Origin: Desulfobulbus sp.
GTDB lineage: Bacteria > Desulfobacterota > Desulfobulbia > Desulfobulbales > Desulfobulbaceae
DNA length: 18,268 nt
Assembly: GCA_028684915.1 (NCBI GenBank)
Contig: JAQUEZ010000116.1
Coordinates: 1-18,268, forward strand
Direction of reading: 5' to 3'
The notes under the pieces were generated by a model. It was not told where the DNA came from. It made no database searches and was given only the letters and a program-made list of their open reading frames with translations. Shown here in pieces: positions 1 through 6,032 of the stretch. The position numbers and the translations under genes are program-made. Every line of letters begins with the position of its first letter. Within the stretch, counting starts at the first letter, position 1.

Positions 1-1
1 A

Positions 2-160
2 CTTGGCCATGACGGTAAGAAGCTAGTGTGTCCAATGAATCCAAAGGGAATCATGACAAAGTATGGCGCGACCTGCTTTCGTAACATGTTGATATTACGA
101 GGCCCAACTGAATTTTGTGGCCATAGGAAATTACATTTTACGATTAGATCCATTTTTTAG
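2..160 (+). CDS. Possible 3' end of an unidentified gene (partial)
   Basis: An open frame enters from the left edge and runs 52 codons to a TAG stop at 158-160. The peptide has spaced cysteines and basic residues (KKLVCPMNPKG, GATCFRNM, FCGHRKLHF), which reads more like real protein than noise. I do not recognise the family. An open frame of this length can arise by chance, and no start codon is in the window. It could be the last gene of the left neighbour, host or phage, ending about 90 bases before the repressor's stop. Confidence 0.3.
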   Translation, partial: LGHDGKKLVCPMNPKGIMTKYGATCFRNMLILRGPTEFCGHRKLHFTIRSIF

Positions 161-248
161 CCAAAAACTTTTCTCGCCAAAGGCTTTAAACAATTTCTAG
201 TCCCACAATGTATCACTTAAAGAAATATTATAGTTTATATATACAATA

Positions 249-668
249 TCATGCTACTTTTGACGATGGGAATTCATCTCCAGCTTCAGCCCCTTTTTCC
301 CTTCTTTTCTTCCACTCCGTGAACATCGGGTAAAAGGATTCAATTTGGTTACGCAGCCATTGGATATCTTCTGAACGTCCTGTTTCCCTCGCCCATGCCT
401 CCAACTCTTCATAAAAGGTGAAATCACCTTTTATGTCTTCAAGCCTTTTTGGCCCCTCTCCGGTCATTATCCATTCGGTCAGCAATCCATATTCATTCCC
501 AACCGCATAAGCCCAGCTTGCTGAAAACTCATTACGTCCTTTCGCTTTAGACAATCCGCTCTGTGTAATCCCTGTTAATTCAGCAAGTTCGGACATCGTT
601 TTAATCGGCGTTTCTTGCTTGATGCGTGACCAAATTTCTTCAAATTTATTTTTTATGATCTCAGTCAT
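249..668 (-). CDS. CI-like phage repressor (HTH)
   Basis: 139 residues, likely the lysogeny repressor of the prophage. Residues about 25-46 (MSELAELTGITQSGLSKAKG) form a helix-turn-helix of the bacteriophage CI repressor type (PF07022-like), followed by a conserved-looking stretch (SWAYAVGNEYGLLTEWIMTGEGP) seen in such repressors. The C-terminal part is short and charged and has no visible S24 peptidase domain, so LexA-type self-cleavage is not expected. The gene is divergent from all other prophage genes. A good minus-strand -10 (TATAAT) lies about 42 bases upstream, and three palindromes at 655-737 overlap the start codon and the promoter, which fits autoregulation. The ATG at 668 is the start because the HTH begins soon after it. 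Confidence 0.85.
   Translation of the reverse strand: MTEIIKNKFEEIWSRIKQETPIKTMSELAELTGITQSGLSKAKGRNEFSASWAYAVGNEYGLLTEWIMTGEGPKRLEDIKGDFTFYEELEAWARETGRSEDIQWLRNQIESFYPMFTEWKKRREKGAEAGDEFPSSKVA
655..668. promoter_or_regulatory. Candidate repressor operator O1
   Basis: ATGATCTCAGTCAT, an imperfect palindrome matching the consensus ATGANNTNAGTCAT shared with two further sites. It covers the first codons of the repressor gene. A repressor bound here would block its own transcript. Inferred from the repeat and position. Confidence 0.6.
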
Positions 669-684
669 TATTTACTCTTGATTT

Positions 685-698
685 ATGACTTTAGTCAT
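685..698. promoter_or_regulatory. Candidate repressor operator O2
   Basis: ATGACTTTAGTCAT has perfect 6-bp arms (ATGACT/AGTCAT) around a 2-base centre. It is the best of the three sites and sits between the divergent genes. Its centre is 30 bp from O1 (close to three helical turns) and 39 bp from O3. Confidence 0.7.
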
Positions 699-709
699 TC
701 TAACGAGTG

Positions 710-738
710 ATTATACGGAATTTATGATTTGAGTCATA
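710..738 (-). promoter_or_regulatory. Candidate promoter of the repressor gene
   Basis: On the minus strand, a perfect TATAAT (710-715) is preceded by a 17-bp spacer and a weak -35 hexamer TATGAC (733-738). The -35 lies inside operator O3 and O2 lies just downstream, so bound repressor would occlude it. Transcription would start about 35 bases before the repressor ATG. On the plus strand TATGAT (723-728), also inside O3, is a possible -10 for the rightward genes, but I see no good -35 for it. Confidence 0.5.
724..737. promoter_or_regulatory. Candidate repressor operator O3
   Basis: ATGATTTGAGTCAT matches the operator consensus with one arm mismatch relative to O2. It lies nearest the rightward genes and overlaps both the -35 of the repressor promoter and a TATGAT that could be the rightward -10. 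Confidence 0.65.
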
Positions 739-779
739 CGGCACTATACCACACCAAGCCCAAACCAAAGGCAACGACC

Positions 780-1001
780 ATGACCAAAGCCGCCCAACTC
801 CCAACCGAACCGCAGATTGTTTCATCCCCTCAATACACCGGCTACCCCTCCTGCGGTGGCCTCCTTACCGGTGGTGGTGTCGAAACCCAACCAACCCGTT
901 ACGGCAACAACACGGTCTACACCTTCTTTGATTGTCACTCCAGATTCGCCATGGTCCCGACAGTCTCCTTCGTGCTCTTCGATATCACCAATGATCAATG
1001 A
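780..1001 (+). CDS. Small early prophage protein, unknown
   Basis: 73 residues if the ATG at 780 is used; a TTG at 729 in the same frame lies inside operator O3 and is a less likely start. The protein has no domain I recognise. It is rich in Gly, Thr and Pro, with a stretch YTGYPSCGGLLTGGG. Its stop overlaps the next start as ATGA (998-1001), which suggests translational coupling and is the main reason to accept it. It would be the first gene transcribed rightward from the operator region. Another frame is open across this segment, so the call is tentative. Confidence 0.4.
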   Translation: MTKAAQLPTEPQIVSSPQYTGYPSCGGLLTGGGVETQPTRYGNNTVYTFFDCHSRFAMVPTVSFVLFDITNDQ

Positions 1002-1231
1002 ACACCACCACCGCCCCAGATCCCCAGGACCAGACCTGCCCCAAATGCGGCCGACTGTTCGAGGTCTCCACCATCTTAACCGCAGACGGCAACTATCAGC
1101 GGGTTCTGCAATGCTGGTGCTGCTTCACCAGCACACCGGGGCGGAAGATCATGCGTATTCCCATGTATGCCCATCAGCAACAGGCAACTGCAACAATAGA
1201 CAACCTCCAACTTCACCAGGTGTCACCATGA
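998..1231 (+). CDS. Small zinc-ribbon-like prophage protein
   Basis: 77 residues. Two cysteine pairs (CPKC at about residues 14-17 and CWCC at about 40-43) are spaced like a zinc ribbon, with basic residues after them. Small zinc-ribbon proteins are common in phage early regions, where they may bind nucleic acid or protein; the role here is unknown. It overlaps both neighbours by ATGA (998-1001 and 1228-1231), giving a three-gene chain of coupled cistrons. No separate ribosome binding site is evident, consistent with coupling. Confidence 0.6.
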   Translation: MNTTTAPDPQDQTCPKCGRLFEVSTILTADGNYQRVLQCWCCFTSTPGRKIMRIPMYAHQQQATATIDNLQLHQVSP

Positions 1232-1389
1232 TAGTGCTTTATGAAGGCTTCCCCGGCAAAGGCAAATCCCATGAAGCTGTTCAAAAGATCGCCGAGGAAC
1301 TCTTTAAGGAGCCGCCTTCTTCATCCAGTACCACAACCGAAGATATAGCCCAACAATCAACTAAAAATCAAAACAAAATCCAGGAGTAA
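1228..1389 (+). CDS. 53-residue P-loop protein resembling the Zot N-terminus
   Basis: The peptide starts MIVLYEGFPGKGKSHEAVQK. GFPGKGKS is a full Walker A motif (GxxxxGKS) right after a short hydrophobic strand, the same layout as the start of the Zot protein at 4682 (IIQGVPGSGKT). After about residue 28 the protein becomes a low-complexity Ser/Thr/Gln/Lys tail (SSSSTTTEDIAQQ) and stops, so there is no Walker B motif and no membrane segment. The ATG overlaps the previous stop (ATGA), and the end carries the AGGAG that serves the next gene. It may be a truncated duplicate of zot kept as a microprotein, or an independent small nucleotide-binding protein. The long upstream extension of this frame is discounted. 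Confidence 0.55.
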   Translation: MIVLYEGFPGKGKSHEAVQKIAEELFKEPPSSSSTTTEDIAQQSTKNQNKIQE

Positions 1390-1395
1390 AAAACC

Positions 1396-1725
1396 ATGCC
1401 AGCCCAGAACGAAACCGCAAACAACAACGCCATCCCCCATTTCATCATCTCCGGCCGTATCGAGTCCTCCGACCAGGTCGCCATGAGCCGGGAAAACGTC
1501 CCCATCTTCAATACCGTGGTGAAGGGCAAGGCACCGGATGAGTACACCAACCCGCCCCAATGGTGCATCACCTCCAATATCCGTTTTGGCAAACAGGGCG
1601 ACATCGTCAAAGACATCAAAACCGAAGTCCGTTGCCGCTCCTACCTGGCGGAACTCACCGATGAGCGGACCGGCGTTGTTTCCAAGATCCGGAGATTCAC
1701 CCACGATCTCTGGTTGATGCAATAA
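1396..1725 (+). CDS. Probable ssDNA-binding protein (inovirus gpV-like)
   Basis: 109 residues, the size of filamentous-phage ssDNA-binding proteins, which coat newly made single strands and hand them to the assembly complex. The sequence reads as a small beta-barrel: alternating hydrophobic strands (HFIISGRIE, VPIFNTVVKGKA, QWCITSNIRFG, EVRCRSYLAEL) with aromatic and basic residues. A strong AGGAG (1382-1386) precedes the ATG by 9 bases. Its place after the early genes and before the coat genes matches gene V in known inoviruses. The assignment rests on size, fold impression and order rather than a unique motif. Confidence 0.6.
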   Translation: MPAQNETANNNAIPHFIISGRIESSDQVAMSRENVPIFNTVVKGKAPDEYTNPPQWCITSNIRFGKQGDIVKDIKTEVRCRSYLAELTDERTGVVSKIRRFTHDLWLMQ

Positions 1726-1812
1726 GCCGTATCCTAACCTAAAGGCACCTGGGACCACAGGACCAGGCCGGACCAGGGAGGAGGACTGCACGATAGCGGG
1801 CAGCGAATCGGC

Positions 1813-1848
1813 GGACCGCACGCCCGGGCTGGCCTGGGCGTGCGGTCC
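1813..1848. other. Strong GC-rich hairpin before the virion genes
   Basis: A perfect 13-bp inverted repeat (GGACCGCACGCCC at 1813-1825, its complement at 1836-1848) encloses a 10-base loop. It lies in the 149-base gap between the ssDNA-binding gene and the first virion gene. No T-run follows, so it is not a standard terminator. It could protect or attenuate mRNA, or act in single-stranded phage DNA as a packaging or origin structure. Confidence 0.6.
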
Positions 1849-1874
1849 CCAGTACCTACAACAAGAGGCTGACA

Positions 1875-2111
1875 ATGTGTAAGCAACCATTTCTCGTTTT
1901 GTTCGTGCTCCTCGGCTCCATCTCTCCGGCCTTCGCCGAAGGAGTGATCGGCAGTGACCAGGTTCTCACGGTGAACACCGTTCAGTTCCTCGCCGCTACC
2001 ACGGAGAATGCCGCATACGTGCAGGCGTTCAACTACTTTTTCACCATTGAACTGCTAACCGGGGTCCTTGGCGCTTTTATCTACCAAGTGATCAAGGTTT
2101 TCAGAATGTAA
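1875..2111 (+). CDS. Secreted/membrane virion-type protein with signal peptide
   Basis: 78 residues. The start is a classical signal peptide (hydrophobic core FLVLFVLLGSIS, then PAFAEG with an AFA cleavage site near residue 21). The mature ~56 residues have a short N-terminal segment, a transmembrane segment (YFFTIELLTGVLGAFIYQVI) and a short basic end (KVFRM). This is the layout of filamentous-phage coat proteins held in the inner membrane before assembly. The protein at 2594 looks more like the major coat protein, so this one may be a minor coat protein, but the two roles could be swapped. Confidence 0.65.
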   Translation: MCKQPFLVLFVLLGSISPAFAEGVIGSDQVLTVNTVQFLAATTENAAYVQAFNYFFTIELLTGVLGAFIYQVIKVFRM

Positions 2112-2121
2112 GGGGGAGGCA

Positions 2122-2208
2122 ATGACTCCGGATACCTTGTTTCTTCTTTACGGTCTTGCCGGGATCATATCCGGCGCAATCATAGGGTTCGCCCTTACTC
2201 GCTTTTAA
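2122..2208 (+). CDS. 28-residue hydrophobic microprotein (pVII/pIX-like)
   Basis: The gene encodes MTPDTLFLLYGLAGIISGAI followed by IGFALTRF. It is almost entirely one membrane segment with an acidic N-terminus and a single Arg near the end. A very strong ribosome binding site (GGGGGAGG, 2112-2119) lies just before the ATG, which makes translation of so short a frame credible. In Ff phages the 32-33-residue pVII and pIX are small hydrophobic tip proteins encoded in the coat-gene block; size, hydrophobicity and location match that role. Sequence identity to them cannot be claimed. It begins 10 bases after the preceding gene ends. Confidence 0.6.
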   Translation: MTPDTLFLLYGLAGIISGAIIGFALTRF

Positions 2209-2593
2209 CTTTTTCTGGTTCCTCCGCAGAATGTGTGGGTTGGTCGGCAACATTCTGAACCGCAAAGCATTGTTTCAGTGTGTTTTTCTCTGTCAAATCC
2301 GAGCAGATGCATTGGGATCGGTCGTTGGCTAAACCCTATGCACCGTTTTTTAGTACGGTGCGTTCGGTAGCATGGAGCCCCAACTCTATCAAGGCCAAGC
2401 CCTGCGGGTGTGCGCTGTGCGCACAGCCTTGACAGAGCCGAGCCTCCACGCTCCACCTGAAGGTGGCAAGGGTGACGGGGCGGCGGGCGCCCCCACACCT
2501 TTACCTCCGGCGGGGCTCAGGTTCTGGGGCTAAATATCAAAAATCTACCCACAGATTCTGCGGACGAGGCCTTTTTCTTTTGGAGGTTTTACC
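2209..2593. other. Non-coding region with nested inverted repeats
   Basis: 385 bases without a convincing gene lie inside the virion block. Two structures stand out. GCACCGT (2340-2346) pairs with ACGGTGC (2355-2361) around a T-rich loop. Further on, CTCTATCAAGGC (2384-2395) pairs with GCCTTGACAGAG (2426-2437) with one mismatch, enclosing a second perfect hairpin, TGTGCGC-TGT-GCGCACA (2409-2425). A G+C-rich tract (about 2475-2525) follows. The long-lived lack of coding and the strong secondary structure suggest an origin, packaging signal or processing/terminator region regulating coat-protein output. The exact role is not determinable here. Confidence 0.5.
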
Positions 2594-2713
2594 ATGGACT
2601 TTTCAACAATTTCTCTGGACACCGCATCTGTCCTCGCTGCTGCTCTGCTCGTTATCGGTGGTTATGGCGCTATCTGGGCCGTTTCCAAGGTAATTGGCGT
2701 TTTCCGCAAATAG
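2594..2713 (+). CDS. Probable major coat protein (pVIII-like), 39 residues
   Basis: The peptide starts MDFSTISLDTASVLAAALLV, continues IGGYGAIWAVSK and ends VIGVFRK. It has an acidic/polar amphipathic N-terminus, a central alanine/glycine-rich hydrophobic segment and a basic C-terminus that would face the DNA, the typical architecture of filamentous-phage major coat proteins. Length 39 is slightly shorter than mature Ff (50) or Pf1 (46) coats. No signal peptide is present, so insertion would be direct. The ribosome binding site GGAGG (2582-2586), 7 bases before the ATG, is strong, as expected for the most abundant virion protein. The pIII-like gene starts 8 bases after its stop, as gVIII-gIII neighbours do. 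Confidence 0.75.
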   Translation: MDFSTISLDTASVLAAALLVIGGYGAIWAVSKVIGVFRK

Positions 2714-2721
2714 GTGACGCT

Positions 2722-4332
2722 ATGAATAGGGTCGGAATCCTTTTGTTTGGGCTTCTGGCCCTATTTTTTTCTGTGACTGATGGTCAGGCTACAGGTTTTT
2801 GTAAAGATTGCACTGTTAACGGAATAACCTCGAAATGTATCTATACATATGTTGTCTGGGGTGATGCTACTAGCAGAACATTAACGACAACAGATAGTCT
2901 GGTTATGGACAGTTACGAAAAATCCGGTGGTTGGGACGATAAATATGACACTGGAACTTCGTATTATCTTCAACCATTATACCGTACCTATACATATTGG
3001 TTTGATTCTCAACAAAAATGGGTCACAAGTTCCTTATCTTATTATAATGCTCGGACAAAGAGTGTAAAAACATCTGAATTGAGCCTTTCTGAAGCCTTTC
3101 CTAGTATGGATGCTGATACATGCTCAGAAGGTGCTTGTGATAATTCAGACGATGACAGCGACGGTGTGTGCAACTCCTGTGATACCAATCCAGGAACACC
3201 TGATCCAAAACATTGTGTTTACACACAATCTGTCACTGCTTCCGGCCAAGTCGTTTCAATGGGGATTGACCAGAGTGGGAATTGTGATGGATCTCAAATC
3301 CAACTTTATACAAATTCTTCTCTTCTTGGCCAAAAAACATTTTGGGATATTGGATCGAACAGCCAGGAAATAACGGCTCCATCATGTCAAGGTGATGACG
3401 GAACTGGAAACTGCAAGTGTAGCTATCCTACATCAAACAGTATTTTCACTAATTTTTCAGAAGATACTGGCACTTCTATGACACCTGGATTGCTTGACCA
3501 GATAAAAAATGAAAAAGAAAAAAAAGATGATCCAAACTATGACGATTGCTCAAATATAAAATCACGTTGTGAAACAGCATGTCTTTCACGTGGCGGCGTT
3601 CTTACCAACAGTTGTACCGTGAGCGGTGACACCACCTATGTTGAATGCAAATGTCAAAATGAATTCGCTTACGATATAGTCACACCTACAGAAGAACGAG
3701 CAGACGATTCTACCAATGGTGATCCCACTCAAACAGGGGGCACCGATTCAAATTCTGATGGCAAAGACGACACCTATGCTGCAGTCAAGGACGCCATCAA
3801 CGATTCAACCCTCAGTTCCAAGATCGACTCCACCAACAATCAACTGAACACCATCAGCAACAAGATCGACACCGTCGGCTCTGCCATCAACGGCGTTGGC
3901 TCGGCAATCAATGGCGTCGGTGAAGCGATTAATGGTGTTGGTCAAGGTGTAAATGGCCTTGGAACAAAGCTTGATAGTATTGGAAACAAACTTGATGATT
4001 TACGACAAGACGGCAATCAAGATATCACTGCTACAGGTGATGCCTCATTGCCTGGTTCTAATTTTTATAATTCGACGGTTGATGTTGTTGAAGAATTTAA
4101 ACTTGGCGACTCCATCGGTAACTTTATTTCAAGTGGAATTCCCATAATAAGCTATTTAAAGGGTACATATATCGATGTTGGCTCGGCTCAACCTTCCATG
4201 TCGACTGAAATCATGGGGAAAACAATAACCATTGATTTCAGTCAAGTTGAAGGAATTCTGAATAACATGGGGCTCGTTCTTGTTGCTCTAAGCACAATTC
4301 TGGCCTTCATGATCATCGTTCATAAGGGTTAA
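2722..4332 (+). CDS. pIII-like adsorption/minor tip protein
   Basis: 536 residues. A signal peptide (residues ~1-23, core ILLFGLLALFFSV), a large extracellular part and a C-terminal membrane anchor (~509-533, LVLVALSTILAFMIIV) match the plan of inovirus pIII, which binds the host pilus/receptor and releases the virion. Within it are an Asp-rich segment like a thrombospondin type-3/calcium repeat (NSDDDSDGVCNSCDTNPGTPD, ~141-161), a cysteine-rich domain (~275-315), a Gly/Asp/Ser linker, and nine consecutive heptads at 367-429 (e.g. KIDSTNN, AINGVGS, KLDSIGN) that likely form a stalk. The first ~1 kb is visibly AT-richer than adjacent genes, suggesting exchange of the receptor-binding part. It sits between the coat and pVI-like genes. 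Confidence 0.75.
   Translation: MNRVGILLFGLLALFFSVTDGQATGFCKDCTVNGITSKCIYTYVVWGDATSRTLTTTDSLVMDSYEKSGGWDDKYDTGTSYYLQPLYRTYTYWFDSQQKWVTSSLSYYNARTKSVKTSELSLSEAFPSMDADTCSEGACDNSDDDSDGVCNSCDTNPGTPDPKHCVYTQSVTASGQVVSMGIDQSGNCDGSQIQLYTNSSLLGQKTFWDIGSNSQEITAPSCQGDDGTGNCKCSYPTSNSIFTNFSEDTGTSMTPGLLDQIKNEKEKKDDPNYDDCSNIKSRCETACLSRGGVLTNSCTVSGDTTYVECKCQNEFAYDIVTPTEERADDSTNGDPTQTGGTDSNSDGKDDTYAAVKDAINDSTLSSKIDSTNNQLNTISNKIDTVGSAINGVGSAINGVGEAINGVGQGVNGLGTKLDSIGNKLDDLRQDGNQDITATGDASLPGSNFYNSTVDVVEEFKLGDSIGNFISSGIPIISYLKGTYIDVGSAQPSMSTEIMGKTITIDFSQVEGILNNMGLVLVALSTILAFMIIVHKG
3820..4008 (+). repeat. Nine in-frame heptad (21-bp) repeats in the pIII-like gene
   Basis: Nine successive 7-codon units (KIDSTNN, QLNTISN, KIDTVGS, AINGVGS, AINGVGE, AINGVGQ, GVNGLGT, KLDSIGN, KLDDLRQ). 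Units four to six are near identical, with changes mostly at third codon positions. This is a protein-level stalk or coiled-coil repeat that could vary in copy number. Confidence 0.75.
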
Positions 4333-4335
4333 GCT

Positions 4336-4680
4336 ATGGATTTACATTTTTCTGCTATTCTTGGCTGGTTTTCTTCCCTCGCTGGTCGGTTCCTGGGGGA
4401 TACAGCGATTAAGTTTGTGGCGTATAAAACGCTCATTTTTACGTTCTTGACAGTCACCTTGCCAGTTATCGCCAAGAATTTCATGACCTGGCTGTTTGAA
4501 GAACTGGTCGCGACCGCCAGTTCCAACATGAACACAGATGGTCTTGACGCAACCGTGCTTCATTTCTCAGGAATTGCCGGGTATCTGGCCTCTCACTTGA
4601 TGCTTGCCGATTGCCTTTCCATCATCATCACCGCAATCGTGATCCGCTTCACCCTCAACTTCATTCCGTTCGTGGGCTGA
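4336..4680 (+). CDS. pVI-like inner-membrane minor coat protein (DUF2523-type)
   Basis: 114 residues with several hydrophobic segments (about 20-47, 76-95 and 94-112), separated by a polar stretch (ATASSNMNTDGLDATVLHF). Proteins of this size and pattern, commonly annotated DUF2523, sit between pIII and Zot in many inoviruses and correspond to pVI, which caps the pIII end of the virion. The gene starts 3 bases after the pIII stop, and its own stop is 1 base before the Zot ATG, so the three genes are one tightly packed assembly unit. The role comes from position and topology. Confidence 0.75.
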   Translation: MDLHFSAILGWFSSLAGRFLGDTAIKFVAYKTLIFTFLTVTLPVIAKNFMTWLFEELVATASSNMNTDGLDATVLHFSGIAGYLASHLMLADCLSIIITAIVIRFTLNFIPFVG

Positions 4681-4681
4681 C

Positions 4682-5758
4682 ATGGCAATTCGGATCATCC
4701 AGGGCGTTCCGGGCTCGGGCAAGACCTACTATGCCGTCCGCCACTTGGCCAAGAACTACTGTGAACAATCGGAAGACGGCGTGTACTACCTCAAGGACGA
4801 TGTCACCGTCATTACCAACATCGATTCATTCAAGCCTGATCACCACGATCTGCGCGAATCGATCCGGCAAATCAAACGTGAGGACGGCAAGCCCGCCGGT
4901 GCTGATGACTTCTTCAATCTGCCCTTTCAACAGGCCCTCACCGACGAGATAGGCGGCCAGATCGTCTATATCATCGACGAGGCCCAACGCTTTTGGAGAA
5001 AAGGCGACCGGGGCCACCATGAAGTCTATGAATACTTCGAGCTTCACCGCCACCTGGGACACGATATCTATTTTGTGACCCAGAACGCCCGCAAACTGCC
5101 CGGCGACCTCGTTTGCCTGGCCGAATACATTATCGATGCCGCACCCCGCACCCGCTCCCTCGTCGGTGAGATGAAGTACAAGTGGCTCTCCGACGGGGAA
5201 GTCATCAAACGGGAAGCCTGGAAGCCGGAACAGGCAATTTTCGATCTCTACAAGTCCATGGACATGGGGGAAGCGGAAAAGATCAAAAATCCGGTGGTGC
5301 GGACCATCGCCACTGTTTCACTCTTTATCGTCCTGATTGCTGTCGGTGGCGTCTGGTATTTCAAATCGCATTGGGCAAGATCCAAGCAACACTCCAATTC
5401 AACGCCCACGGTTGCCCAGCAGCAAAAGGCCCCTCCTTCGGGATCCGTGCCGGGAACGCCGATACCGCAAACCCCCAAAACAATCACCGTTCCCATTTCT
5501 TCCTTTTCAGAAACATCTGAAAAAGGGGGCCTGCTCCGCACCACCCTGTACATCGTTTTCCAGGATGTCATCTATTACAAGAATTCCTTCCCGTACCCTT
5601 GCCGGAAAATCGCTGGTCAGTGGTGGGCGGATGTGCCTGTGGAAATAATCAAAGATAAGCCTAAGGAAGAAGTTCGGAGGGATTCCGAGGCCAAACCCGT
5701 GGTGGTGTCGGTGGATTCCGTTGAAGCTTCGCATGGTGCCTTATCGGCCATAAATTGA
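4682..5758 (+). CDS. zot: Zot/pI-family phage assembly ATPase
   Basis: 358 residues. The cytoplasmic N-terminal domain has a Walker A motif GVPGSGKT at residues 8-15 and a Walker B-like IVYIIDEAQ ending near 102 (D99, E100). A single membrane segment at about 206-229 (ATVSLFIVLIAVGGVWYF) precedes a Pro/Ser-rich linker and a ~100-residue periplasmic domain with cysteine and aromatics. This is the Zot/gpI layout (PF05707): the protein drives extrusion of phage DNA through the inner membrane and contacts the secretin. It starts 1 base after the pVI-like gene. No pIV secretin follows. After the TGA stop the same frame stays open for 21 more codons (Lys/Ala-rich, to a TAA at 5822-5824), so the stop may be a recent nonsense change. 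Confidence 0.9.
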   Translation: MAIRIIQGVPGSGKTYYAVRHLAKNYCEQSEDGVYYLKDDVTVITNIDSFKPDHHDLRESIRQIKREDGKPAGADDFFNLPFQQALTDEIGGQIVYIIDEAQRFWRKGDRGHHEVYEYFELHRHLGHDIYFVTQNARKLPGDLVCLAEYIIDAAPRTRSLVGEMKYKWLSDGEVIKREAWKPEQAIFDLYKSMDMGEAEKIKNPVVRTIATVSLFIVLIAVGGVWYFKSHWARSKQHSNSTPTVAQQQKAPPSGSVPGTPIPQTPKTITVPISSFSETSEKGGLLRTTLYIVFQDVIYYKNSFPYPCRKIAGQWWADVPVEIIKDKPKEEVRRDSEAKPVVVSVDSVEASHGALSAIN

Positions 5759-5928
5759 AAGTCGCTGAAGAGCACAGCGGACCAGCTGACCGCCGCCAAA
5801 CCGGCAGCCAAGGCCCCGATGTAAGAACACGGTCGCGACGCGGCGACCGGAATACCGCGCCGCTGTTGTCTGTCGTTCTGCGCGATTGGCGCAGGTAATC
5901 ACGGGGATTTCCCAAACGGAAAACGGGG
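5759..5928. other. Intergenic region after zot with hairpins
   Basis: No gene is supported before the accessory genes. Visible structures are GGTCGC-GACGCG-GCGACC (5831-5848), and CTGCGC/GCGCAG (5878-5883 and 5889-5894) around a 5-base loop. The motif GTTCTGCGC...GCAGGTAATCA there recurs as GTTCTGCGC..GCAGGTAACCA after the rep gene (8727-8746). ACGGAAAACGGG (5916-5927) can pair with CCCGTTTTTCGT (5952-5963) in repeat copy 1, with one G-U pair, and might act as a weak terminator after zot. Confidence 0.45.
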
Positions 5929-6032
5929 TAAGCAGCCCTCAAAAGCAGCGTCCCGTTTTTCGTCCCACAGAAGGCAACCAAGGGTAGGACCAAATCGGGT
6001 GCATCACCAGCCCCAGGACAGGACGAAGATGA
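5929..6032 (+). repeat. Leader direct repeat, copy 1
   Basis: 104 bases matching 6507-6610 at a constant offset of 578 with no gaps. By eye 94 of 104 positions agree and the first 40 are identical. The copy ends over the first codons of the zinc-ribbon gene at 6029. Two copies would allow recombination that deletes the intervening 578 bp. Confidence 0.9.

Noticed and set aside
1..248. Left attachment site or XerCD dif site
   Set aside because: No copy of the tRNA-Glu 3' end and no dif-like 28-mer was found by reading; only scattered short matches.
817..1227. Upstream extension of the P-loop frame
   Set aside because: Pro/Ser/His/Arg-rich translation over another frame; the chain of ATGA overlaps supports the start at 1228 instead.
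1357..1890. 177-codon frame on the minus strand
   Set aside because: Antisense to the ssDNA-binding gene and its leader, with no ribosome binding site or family features.
2205..2693. Frames in the gap before the coat gene (both strands)
   Set aside because: They are broken by strong hairpins, are rich in Arg/Cys/Pro, and one covers the coat protein in the wrong frame.
3820..4008. Regular 21-bp repeats as a CRISPR array
   Set aside because: Units are contiguous, in frame and encode protein heptads; there are no spacers and no cas genes.
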